A stretch of DNA of 6,838 bases from 1-14-0-20-39-34 sp043800545. GTDB taxonomy: Bacteria; Patescibacteriota; Patescibacteriia; Magasanikbacterales; UBA922. The first letter of the stretch is position 1. Every line of letters starts with the position of its first letter. Made by a program: the position numbers and the translations under genes. Positions 1 to 5,576 of this stretch are shown here, in pieces. The stretch lies in contig JAZDMW010000029.1 of the NCBI GenBank assembly GCA_043800545.1, positions 1-6,838 of the forward strand, given 5' to 3'. The notes beneath the pieces are model-generated. The model saw only the letters and a program-made list of their open reading frames with translations. It was not told where the DNA came from and did no database searches.

Positions 1-464
1 TGTCCATAGGCACAGGAGGCGGCAAGGGTTGCCTCATAGCTATTTGGATGAAGATCCTCAATAGGGAGGTGTTTAAACACAAAATAAATATCATTTTGGT
101 GTTTTTCCATAATGGATCGGAGTATGGGGTAACTCGCTTGGGAATAGGGACATTCAAAGTCTATAAAAGAAACCAGAGTAATTTTAGCATTTTTATTCCC
201 GAATGTTGGATTAAAGGGCCGGATAGATACTTCATCAGTGATAGCGACATTATTTGTATTTTTGAGGGCTTTCCCCTCGGTAAAAGCATCACTTTTGAGA
301 TTTTCTGGAATAGTATCCATATCCCCATACTTCAGCTGGTAAGAGTAATAAAAAACCAGGGAGAGGAAGAGTATGCCAACAATTCCAAGAGGAAGCAAAA
401 AAGACATCGCCTTTTTGGTATTTATCTTGGATTTTTGAGAGGGAATTTGTATACGAGGGTCCAT
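1..464 (-). CDS. DsbA-like thioredoxin-fold membrane-anchored protein, N-terminal part (C-terminus beyond window)
   Basis: Reading the minus strand from an ATG at 464-462 gives 154 codons open to the window edge, so the C-terminal part is missing. An in-frame TAA (479-477) lies just upstream, which makes this ATG the natural start. Residues 1-19 are basic and polar, 20-41 form one hydrophobic helix (FLLPLGIVGILFLSLVF), so the protein is probably a signal-anchored extracytoplasmic protein. After a linker, residues 94-154 match the start of the DsbA/Thioredoxin_4 fold: a beta strand KITLVSFIDF, then the active-site motif C105-P-Y-S108, then helix alpha1 and VFKHLPIEDLHPNS, as in DsbA-family proteins. 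The second cysteine of the usual CXXC is a serine, so a standard dithiol oxidase reaction is unlikely; the family cis-proline loop lies outside the window. It has its own promoter, divergent from rpsB. No Shine-Dalgarno is visible. Family assignment is firm; function (thiol chemistry or a structural role at the envelope) is inference. Confidence 0.88.
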   Translation of the reverse strand, partial: MDPRIQIPSQKSKINTKKAMSFLLPLGIVGILFLSLVFYYSYQLKYGDMDTIPENLKSDAFTEGKALKNTNNVAITDEVSIRPFNPTFGNKNAKITLVSFIDFECPYSQASYPILRSIMEKHQNDIYFVFKHLPIEDLHPNSYEATLAASCAYG

Positions 465-489
465 AAATGGAGAAAATTATGATGCCTTA

Positions 490-519
490 AGTATATCATG
501 AGACGGGTCTTCTTGCCAA
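490..519 (-). promoter_or_regulatory. Predicted sigma70-type promoter of the DsbA-like gene
   Basis: On the minus strand, TTGGCA (519-514) and TATACT (495-490) are separated by 18 nt. Transcription would start near 483, giving a leader of about 18-20 nt before the ATG at 464. It faces away from the rpsB promoter, about 25 bp distant. Sequence match only. Confidence 0.6.
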
Positions 520-543
520 AAATAGGGCTATTCACATGAAAAC

Positions 544-572
544 TTGACAATTTTTCCTAATTTCAGTATAAT
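544..572 (+). promoter_or_regulatory. Perfect-consensus sigma70-type promoter of rpsB-tsf
   Basis: TTGACA (544-549) and TATAAT (567-572) are both exact consensus hexamers with the optimal 17-nt spacer. The start site should be near A579, leaving an 80-nt leader before rpsB. Such a strong promoter suits a ribosomal-protein operon. Confidence 0.85.
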
Positions 573-609
573 AAGGCCACTCATTAAATCACACTTTCTA
601 CAAATTTTT

Positions 610-645
610 CCTCTCTTTTGATCACTCAAAAGGGGAGTAGAGAGG
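610..645 (+). promoter_or_regulatory. Hairpin in the rpsB leader, possible autoregulatory element
   Basis: CTTTTGA (615-621) pairs with TCAAAAG (626-632) around a TCAC loop. The pyrimidine strand CCTCTC (610-615) can extend this helix with GGGG at 632-635 by G-C/G-U pairs, or instead pair with GAGAGG (640-645), so two alternative forms exist. The element ends six nucleotides before the ribosome-binding site. S2 of several bacteria represses its own operon through leader RNA; a similar role here is inference, and no match to a described S2 leader motif was recognised. It is not a terminator: no U-tract follows. Confidence 0.5.
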
Positions 646-650
646 TGGCA

Positions 651-656
651 AAAGGA
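651..656 (+). promoter_or_regulatory. Shine-Dalgarno site of rpsB
   Basis: AAAGGA lies five nucleotides before the ATG at 662. It is the only clear Shine-Dalgarno site in the window and supports that start. Confidence 0.7.
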
Positions 657-661
657 AATAT

Positions 662-1399
662 ATGACTATACCAAGTATCGTAGAGATGCTTCAAGCAGGT
701 GTCCATTTCGGACATCAGGTTTCACGTTGGCACCCAAAGATGAAACCATACATTTTTACTCAAAGAAACGGGGTGCATGTTATTGACCTCGATAAAACAA
801 GAAAAATTCTTGTTGAGACTCTTGAGGATGTAAAGAAGATGGCTTCAGAAGGAAAGACCATCCTTTTTGTAACTACAAAACCACAAGCAAAAGAGATTGT
901 GAAGAAAGCTGCTTTGGATTGTGGCATGCCATTCCTTACTGATCGTTGGATTGGTGGTTTACTTACAAATTTCCCAGAAATTAAAAAGCTTATCCAAAAA
1001 TACAATAGACTTCATGAAGAAAAAGCAAGTGGAGAATTAGAAAAATATACAAAAAAAGAACAATTGGATATTGCGAAATTGTTAGAAAAGATGGATACAT
1101 ACCTTGTTGGTTTAAAGGATTTAAGAAAACTTCCTGATGCTATCTTTGTTCCAGCCCTTCAAAGAGAAAAAACAACCGTTGTTGAAGCAACACGTGTTGG
1201 AGTAGAAATCATTGGTATTGCGGATACAAACGCAAATCCAGAAAAAGCAAAATATGTTATCCCTGCGAATGACGATGGTGTTCGTTCAATTGAACTCATG
1301 GTAAATTTGATGGCAGTAACCATTAAAGAAGGAAAAGCAGAATGGGATAAAAAACAAAATGATATTACAAAAGAAAGAAAAGTTGAAGTAAAAGCATAA
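662..1399 (+). CDS. rpsB: 30S ribosomal protein S2
   Basis: Structural protein of the small ribosomal subunit, bound on the solvent side between head and body, needed for late 30S assembly and for placing S1. The 245-residue product has the usual length (about 230-260). Family hallmarks are present in order: LQAGVHFGHQ near residues 10-19, WHPKMKPYIF (23-32), NGVHVIDL (37-44), DRWIGGLLTNF (94-104), a charged helical-hairpin insertion (about 105-150, the S2 coiled-coil domain), LPDAIFVPAL (157-166) and DTNANPEKAKYVIPANDD (188-205). The last motif is normally P-G-N-D-D; here A replaces G. The C-terminal tail is lysine/glutamate rich. The ATG start is supported by a Shine-Dalgarno site and by the N-terminal match to the family. 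It is first in a two-gene operon with tsf, 43 nt downstream, as in most bacteria. Confidence 0.98.
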   Translation: MTIPSIVEMLQAGVHFGHQVSRWHPKMKPYIFTQRNGVHVIDLDKTRKILVETLEDVKKMASEGKTILFVTTKPQAKEIVKKAALDCGMPFLTDRWIGGLLTNFPEIKKLIQKYNRLHEEKASGELEKYTKKEQLDIAKLLEKMDTYLVGLKDLRKLPDAIFVPALQREKTTVVEATRVGVEIIGIADTNANPEKAKYVIPANDDGVRSIELMVNLMAVTIKEGKAEWDKKQNDITKERKVEVKA

Positions 1400-1442
1400 T
1401 ATTTCTTTTGGTAACTCAAACAATTTTTAAATACAAAATACT

Positions 1443-2093
1443 ATGTCATTTACAGCAAAAGATATTGCCGCACTTCGCGCAAAAACAGGAGCAGGGATGC
1501 TCGATTGTAAAAAAGCTTTGGAAGAAACTAATGGAGACATGGAAAAAGCTATTGATTATCTTCGTAAGAATGGCGCTGCAAAGGCAGCAAAACGTGCGGG
1601 AAAAATTGCTGCAGAAGGACTTGTTTCTAGCTATATCCATGGAAATGGAACTATCGGTGTACTTCTCGAAGTAAATTGCGAAACAGACTTCGTAGCAAAG
1701 ACAGATGCTTTCAAAAATCTTGTTGCAGATATAGCAATGCACATTGCTGCTTCTGCACCAAAATATGTACTACGAAGTGAAGTAGATACTGCAGAAATTG
1801 AAAGAGAAAAAAATGTCTATCGTGAACAATTAAAAAACGAAGGAAAACCTGCTGAGATGATTGAAAAGATTCTTGAAGGGAAAATGAATAAGTTTTATGG
1901 TGATATATGTCTTCTTGAACAAAATTATATCAAGGATGAAGATATGACTATTGAACAACTCCTTGTCGCAAAGACAGCTGAAATTGGAGAAAAGATTTCC
2001 GTACGTCGCTTTGCTCGTTATGAGCTTGGTGAAGGTATTGAGAAAAAAGCTTGTGATTTCGTTGCAGAAGTAAAGGAACAAATGGGAGAGTAA
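1443..2093 (+). CDS. tsf: Translation elongation factor Ts (short form)
   Basis: Guanine-nucleotide exchange factor that releases GDP from EF-Tu in the cytoplasm. Residues 1-54 are the UBA-like EF-Tu-binding domain with the signature TGAGMLDCKKALEETNGD (15-32). The catalytic TDFV motif is at 81-84 (in VNCETDFVAKT), the part that inserts next to the EF-Tu nucleotide site. The chain then jumps directly to IAMHIAAS, GKPAEMIEKILEGKMNKF and a C-terminal ELGEGIEK module. Compared with the approximately 283-residue E. coli protein it is 216 residues and lacks most of one of the two repeated core subdomains, while keeping the helical insertion and C-terminal module; short EF-Ts proteins of this kind are known (Thermus). 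The ATG at 1443 matches the family N-terminus (SFTAKDIAALRAKTGAG). There is no Shine-Dalgarno; translation may depend on rpsB 43 nt upstream. An intrinsic terminator follows 18 nt after the stop. Confidence 0.97.
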   Translation: MSFTAKDIAALRAKTGAGMLDCKKALEETNGDMEKAIDYLRKNGAAKAAKRAGKIAAEGLVSSYIHGNGTIGVLLEVNCETDFVAKTDAFKNLVADIAMHIAASAPKYVLRSEVDTAEIEREKNVYREQLKNEGKPAEMIEKILEGKMNKFYGDICLLEQNYIKDEDMTIEQLLVAKTAEIGEKISVRRFARYELGEGIEKKACDFVAEVKEQMGE

Positions 2094-2110
2094 AAGAAAA
2101 AAAAGAATAA

Positions 2111-2149
2111 AAAGGAAGCGCGAAAGCGCTTCCTTTGATTTATATTTTT
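2111..2149 (+). terminator. Intrinsic terminator of the rpsB-tsf operon
   Basis: An 11-bp perfect stem, AAAGGAAGCGC (2111-2121) with GCGCTTCCTTT (2126-2136), is closed by a GAAA tetraloop and followed by a T-rich tract ending in TTTTT at 2149. It lies 18 nt after the tsf stop. The A-rich stretch before the stem means it could also stop minus-strand transcripts that pass the RNA gene terminator. Confidence 0.92.
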
Positions 2150-2169
2150 GAAATGTTATTTCAGTAATT

Positions 2170-2195
2170 AAAAGAGCACAACCGAAGCTGTGCTC
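2170..2195 (-). terminator. Intrinsic terminator of the minus-strand RNA gene
   Basis: On the minus strand GAGCACAGC (2195-2187) and GTTGTGCTC (2182-2174) form a 9-bp stem capped by the extra-stable C(UUCG)G tetraloop, followed at once by TTTT (2173-2170). One pair is G-U on this strand but would be A-C on the + strand, and a U-tract exists only on this side, so it terminates leftward transcription. The only minus-strand unit upstream of it is the RNA gene. Confidence 0.88.
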
Positions 2196-2364
2196 AAAAG
2201 TGGTGTCATGGAGAAAAGTTTCCCCTTAGTCCCCCCTGAAGCCAATCCTAGGGCTACGGTGCACACGACGTTCTAAAGATAATAGATGTGTACACCAGGG
2301 AAGTTCAGAGTTACTTGGCCGGTTTATTGCTAGGCCTCACCAGCAGGCTCTTCTCCATGACACC
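2170..2364 (-). ncRNA. Standalone structured non-coding RNA gene, family not recognised
   Basis: This is a complete minus-strand transcription unit with no protein gene: promoter at 2395-2367, likely 5' end near 2361-2364, terminator at 2195-2170, so about 190 nt. A 17-bp terminal stem (2364-2348 with 2218-2202, one G-U) encloses about 129 nt. Inside I see a GGCC/GGCC hairpin (2336-2333 with 2320-2317, 12-nt loop), a 7-bp helix CUCUGAA/UUCAGGG (2310-2304 with 2240-2234), a 9-bp helix GGUGUACAC/GUGUGCACC (2296-2288 with 2266-2258) that can continue as UCUA/UAGA, and a small GCC/GGC hairpin (2254-2252 with 2243-2241). G-U pairs in three helices would be A-C on the + strand, which fixes orientation. 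The region is visibly richer in G and C than its surroundings, as expected for structured RNA in an AT-rich genome. I see no tmRNA, RNase P or SRP RNA signatures. The closed terminal stem and size recall 6S RNA, but the branched interior does not; raiA-type RNA is another family to test. Confidence 0.82.
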
Positions 2365-2366
2365 TA

Positions 2367-2395
2367 ATAATATCAGAAAATATGCATTTTGTCAA
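2367..2395 (-). promoter_or_regulatory. Strong promoter of the minus-strand RNA gene
   Basis: On the minus strand TTGACA (2395-2390, exact consensus), a 17-nt spacer and TATTAT (2372-2367) are preceded by TG one base upstream (TGATATTAT), an extended -10. Expected transcript start is about 2360-2364, at the edge of the 17-bp terminal stem. This is one of the two best promoters in the window, implying an abundant RNA. Confidence 0.83.
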
Positions 2396-2411
2396 GGGTA
2401 GATTGTGGATA

Positions 2412-2440
2412 TAGAGAATCACAAAAAAATATGGTATAAT
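2412..2440 (+). promoter_or_regulatory. Extended -10 promoter of gap and the glycolytic genes
   Basis: TATAAT (2435-2440) is an exact -10 preceded by TG one base upstream (TGGTATAAT). A 4-of-6 match to the -35 consensus (TAGAGA, 2412-2417) sits 17 nt upstream. Transcription would start near 2447, about 28 nt before the gap ATG. It is back to back with the RNA-gene promoter, their -35 boxes 16 bp apart. Confidence 0.75.
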
Positions 2441-2474
2441 AGTGCTACTTAATACTATTTAGTAAATATTTTTT

Positions 2475-3472
2475 ATGCCTAAAATTCGTCTTGCAATAAA
2501 TGGGTTTGGACGTATTGGACGTCATGCTTTTAAAGTAGCTAGTTTTCATAAAAATATTGAGATTGTTGCCATTAATGATCTCACAGATAATAAGACATTG
2601 GCACATTTGTTGAAATACGATACAGCGTATCCTGATTTCCAGAAAAAAGTTACATACGATAATAAACATTTAATTGTTGCAAATAAAAAGGTTATTGCTT
2701 TCGCAGAAAGAGATCCTTCAAAGTTACCTTGGAAAAAATTAAAAATTGATGTAGTCATTGAATCCACAGGAATATTTACAGATCTTGAAGGTGCAAAAAA
2801 TCATATTAAAGCCGGCGCAAAAAAGTTATTATTTCTGCTCCTTCAAAAGGTGATGGTATTACCACGTATGTTCGTGGGGTAAATTGTGATACATATAATG
2901 ACGAACAAATTATAGATAATGCTTCTTGCACCACGAATAGTGCTGCTCCAATTATGAAGGTATTGGAAGATGAATTTGGAGTAGAAAATGCCATGCTCAC
3001 AACCATACATTCGTATACGGCTGATCAGAATTTACAAGATGGACCACATAAGGATTTGCGAAGAGCCCGTGCTGCAGCACAAAATATTGTTCCAACAACG
3101 ACTGGGGCAGCTATAGCGGCTACAAGAACCATTCCTTCGCTTGAGGGAAAGTTCGATGGTATTGCTGTTCGTGTTCCAACCGTGACAGTTTCTCTGACCG
3201 ATGTCACAGCAGTACTCAAAAAAGAAGTAACAGTAGAAGAGATAAATAAAGCATTCATTCGTGCTTCAAAGGGTTCATTAAAAGGAATCCTTGGTGTAAC
3301 AGAAGAGCTTCTCGTTTCGAGTGATTATATTGGGAATGAATTGTCTACAGTTGTAGATATGCCAATGACCAAAGTAGTAGGAAAAAATTTGGTAAAAATT
3401 ATTGCTTGGTATGATAATGAATGGGCTTATGCAAATAGACTTATAGAAATGGCGGAAATTGTTGGGAAATAA
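2475..3472 (+). CDS. gap: Glyceraldehyde-3-phosphate dehydrogenase, reading frame broken by one base at 2819-2825
   Basis: NAD-dependent glycolytic enzyme that oxidises and phosphorylates glyceraldehyde-3-phosphate to 1,3-bisphosphoglycerate. The first frame (2475-2882) carries the Rossmann motif INGFGRIGR (8-16), IVAINDLTD (D35, NAD-type) and VIESTGIFT, then derails after AGAKK into a stop at 2880. Continuing in the -1 frame from GTT at 2825 gives VIISAPSKGDG, the active-site SCTTN with Cys152 (TGC 2927-2929), catalytic His179 in TIHSYTADQ, PTTTGAA, and WYDNEW near the end, stopping at 3470-3472. The joined product is 332 residues, the normal length, with Cys-His spacing of 27 as in E. coli. 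So one A is missing relative to an intact gene, or the ribosome shifts. The whole downstream part is well conserved, which argues against an old pseudogene. No Shine-Dalgarno precedes the ATG; six Ts do. First gene of the glycolytic cluster. Confidence 0.9.
2819..2825 (+). other. Slippery heptamer A-AAA-AAG at the gap frame break
   Basis: In the zero frame the codons are GCA AAA AAG, that is A-AAA-AAG, the same heptamer that drives -1 frameshifting in E. coli dnaX. Slipping back one base here makes the next codon GTT and yields AGAKKVIISAPSKG, exactly the family sequence. I see no upstream Shine-Dalgarno-like stimulator at 10-14 nt and no hairpin 5-9 nt downstream; the nearest (CCACG 2862-2866 with CGTGG 2873-2877) is far away. 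A missing A in a homopolymer explains it equally well or better. Confidence 0.6.
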
Positions 3473-3484
3473 GAATATATTTTT

Positions 3485-4681
3485 GTGAAATTACTTCGTA
3501 CACAAAAAAATTTAGAGGGGAAAAGAGTACTTGTTAGAGTAGATTTTAATGTACCCGTAGAAAAAGGAAAAATAACAGATAACACCAGAATATTATCATC
3601 TCTTCCCACAATAGAATATTTAAAAGAAAAAAAGGCAAAGATACTGTTGGTGACTCATTTCGGAAGACCAGAAGGAAAAGCAGTATCTTCACTTAAAGTA
3701 GATACCATAATAAAAGAAGTAGAGTATTTGATGCAGATAAAAATTAAAAAAATAGAAACAAAAAATTGGAAACTCAATAAAAAGGAAAAAGAACAAATAC
3801 AAAGACAAATTGAAGGGATGAGAAATGGTAGTATTGCCATGTTAGAAAATATCCGTTTTGCAAAAGATGAACAAGAAAATACAGGAACCTTGTCACAGGA
3901 TTTGGCAACACTCGCGGATCTTTTTGTTTTGGATGGTTTTGGTGTTGCTCATAGGAATGATGCTTCGGTATCTGGAATTACACAGTATGTTCGTTCTTGT
4001 GCAGGATTTTTGCTCGAAAATGAAGTAAAGGCACTCAATAAAATTCTCACACATCCAAAAAAACCGATGTGTATTATTCTTGGGGGAGCAAAAGTGGAAA
4101 CAAAAGTGCCAGTCATAGATAAACTCGTAAAAAATGCAGATTCTATTCTTATTGGTGGAGTAATTTTTAACACGTATTTGAAATCACTCGGATATGGTGT
4201 GGGAGATTCACTTGTAGAAGAAAAGTATCTCAGAAACACAAAAATTTCTTGTCAAAAAAGAAAAGTAGTGAAACCCATAGACGTGATTGTTGGAGATAAA
4301 AAAGGAAAAAATTATCATGTGGTAATGCTTGATGAATCAAAAAAAGAAATATGTAAAAAAGGGGAAATGATTTTGGATATTGGTCCAATGTCTGTTTGTC
4401 TTTTTTCTAAGTATATAAAAAAAGCAGAGACCCTGGTATGGAACGGTGCTATGGGATATTTTGAACAAACGCCCTATGATATGGGAACTCGTGAAGTGGC
4501 ACAGTTAATGGCAGAGCGTTCAAAAGGGAAAGCCTATGGAGTTATCGGTGGGGGAGAAACAATAGAAGCTATGGAGCTTGTTGGTTTGGATCATTATATT
4601 GATTTCATTTCAACAGGTGGGGGAGCAATGCTTCAGTATCTCGCTGGAGATATCCTGCCTGGCATAGAAGCACTCAAATGA
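3485..4681 (+). CDS. pgk: Phosphoglycerate kinase
   Basis: Cytoplasmic glycolytic enzyme that transfers phosphate from 1,3-bisphosphoglycerate to ADP, using the product of GAPDH encoded 12 nt upstream. The 398-residue product is full length (family about 390-415). N-terminal domain: VLVRVDFNVP (15-24), THFGRPEG (57-64), ENIRF (121-125) and FGVAHR (152-157) supply substrate-binding residues. C-terminal nucleotide domain: GGAKVETK (200-207), GDSLVEE (240-246), LDIGP (297-301), WNGAMGYFE (319-327), GGGET (355-359) and ISTGGGA (375-381). In GGGET the usual aspartate, which contacts Mg-nucleotide, is glutamate (E358). The start is GTG: the only in-frame codons between it and the gap stop, which lies in the same frame, are GAA, TAT, ATT and TTT, and MKLLRTQKNLEGKRVLVRVD fits the family N-terminus. 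No Shine-Dalgarno; five Us precede the GTG. Ends with TGA, so standard stop usage. Confidence 0.97.
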   Translation: MKLLRTQKNLEGKRVLVRVDFNVPVEKGKITDNTRILSSLPTIEYLKEKKAKILLVTHFGRPEGKAVSSLKVDTIIKEVEYLMQIKIKKIETKNWKLNKKEKEQIQRQIEGMRNGSIAMLENIRFAKDEQENTGTLSQDLATLADLFVLDGFGVAHRNDASVSGITQYVRSCAGFLLENEVKALNKILTHPKKPMCIILGGAKVETKVPVIDKLVKNADSILIGGVIFNTYLKSLGYGVGDSLVEEKYLRNTKISCQKRKVVKPIDVIVGDKKGKNYHVVMLDESKKEICKKGEMILDIGPMSVCLFSKYIKKAETLVWNGAMGYFEQTPYDMGTREVAQLMAERSKGKAYGVIGGGETIEAMELVGLDHYIDFISTGGGAMLQYLAGDILPGIEALK

Positions 4682-4719
4682 TGTATACTAAATAAGTAAT
4701 TACAAATAACTATTTTTGT

Positions 4720-5574
4720 ATGAACCTCAAAAACATAATGCGTGAACCAGAGACACGCAAAAAATTATCTGGAGAAGAAATTCCAAGAGCATGTCATTGT
4801 GCAACAATGGCAGAATTTGGGAAAAAAATTCTCTGGACATTATTTGGAATTATGGTTGCGTACAGTATTGTCCTTTTAGGAACGCTTATCCGTAATAATT
4901 TACAAGAATATAATTATATTGGAAAAGCAGATAAAGCAGAACGTACGATTCTCATTTCTGCTGAAGGAAAATCTACGGTCGTTCCAGATATTGGAGAAAC
5001 GACCATTGGTTTTGAAGCTGAAGCAAAAACAGTAACTGAAGCACAAGAAAAAAATACAAAAGTGATGAACTCATTAATTGAGAAATTAAAAGCTCTTGGA
5101 ATTGATGAAAAAGATATCCAAACTGCAAATTATAATGTGTATCCACAATATGATTATTTAGAAAAAGAAGGAAGAGTGCTTCGTGGATATATGGTTTCAC
5201 AAAATGTTCAGGTAAAAATTCGTGATTTAGATATGGCTGATAAAGTATTTGCTCTTGCTGGAGAAGTGGGTGCAAATCAAGTGGGTGGGTTAAACTTCAC
5301 AATAGATGAAAGAGACGCATATATTGCAGAAGCAAGACAAAAAGCAATGGTAAAAATAGAAGAAAAAGCAAGAATGCTCGCAGATTCACTTGGAATTCAA
5401 TTAGGAAAAGTTCTTTCCTATGATGAATATGAATCAGGTGGTGCAGTGCCAATGTATAAGGCTTATGCAGAGGATATGGTGTATGGTATGGGTGGTGGAG
5501 TTGCTGCACCTACTATTGAAGCAGGAAGCACAGAAGTAGTATTGAATGTAAACGTAACATTTGAAATTAAATAG
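4720..5574 (+). CDS. Membrane-anchored SIMPL-domain (DUF541) protein
   Basis: A 284-residue protein with a cytoplasmic-like N-terminus (1-36, containing a C-H-C at 25-27), one hydrophobic helix (about 38-57, ILWTLFGIMVAYSIVLLGTL) and an extracytoplasmic SIMPL/DUF541 domain (about 75-284). Family marks are the opening strand TILISAEGKSTVVPDIG, a VTEAQEKNTKVMNSLIEKLKALGI helix, DIQTANYNVYPQYDY, a GYMVSQNVQVKIRDLDMADKV segment read in parts around residues 157-176, and the closing strand TEVVLNVNVTFEIK. SIMPL proteins (YggE in E. coli, BP26 in Brucella) are periplasmic or surface proteins of poorly defined function, linked to oxidative stress and oligomeric channel-like assemblies. ATG 4720 is the first in-frame start; M7 and M30 are alternatives. 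No Shine-Dalgarno. It lies 38 nt after pgk and 2 nt before eno, in a place where tpi or gpm genes often occur. Its link to glycolysis may be only co-expression. Confidence 0.9.
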   Translation: MNLKNIMREPETRKKLSGEEIPRACHCATMAEFGKKILWTLFGIMVAYSIVLLGTLIRNNLQEYNYIGKADKAERTILISAEGKSTVVPDIGETTIGFEAEAKTVTEAQEKNTKVMNSLIEKLKALGIDEKDIQTANYNVYPQYDYLEKEGRVLRGYMVSQNVQVKIRDLDMADKVFALAGEVGANQVGGLNFTIDERDAYIAEARQKAMVKIEEKARMLADSLGIQLGKVLSYDEYESGGAVPMYKAYAEDMVYGMGGGVAAPTIEAGSTEVVLNVNVTFEIK

Positions 5575-5576
5575 GT

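Noticed and set aside
48..482. Plus-strand open frame of 144 codons at the left edge
   Set aside because: It is antisense to the DsbA-like gene, whose minus-strand translation shows a membrane helix and a clear thioredoxin-fold motif; the plus-strand product resembles nothing.
501..510. Short palindrome-like AGACGGGTCT between the divergent promoters as an operator
   Set aside because: Only four paired bases per arm and inside a spacer; too short to claim.
2311..2358. Minus-strand mini-ORF of 15 codons at the start of the RNA gene (begins MEKSLLV)
   Set aside because: Its ATG lies only a few nucleotides from the predicted transcript start and inside the 17-bp terminal stem, without a ribosome-binding site; most likely chance.
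2202..2364. The structured RNA read on the + strand, for example as a gap leader or riboswitch
   Set aside because: G-U pairs become A-C mismatches on the + strand, promoter and U-tract fit only the minus strand, and gap has its own promoter downstream.
2862..2877. Hairpin CCACG/CGTGG as a frameshift stimulator
   Set aside because: It lies about 37 nt after the slippery heptamer, while stimulatory structures normally start 5-9 nt after it.
2954..3472. A separate downstream gene starting at ATG 2954
   Set aside because: The reading frame is open and fully GAPDH-like from 2825, including the active-site SCTTN before 2954, so that ATG is an internal methionine (residue 161).
4684..4689. TATACT between pgk and the SIMPL gene as an internal promoter
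   Set aside because: No acceptable -35 at 16-18 nt upstream and no extended -10; AT-rich spacers give such matches by chance.
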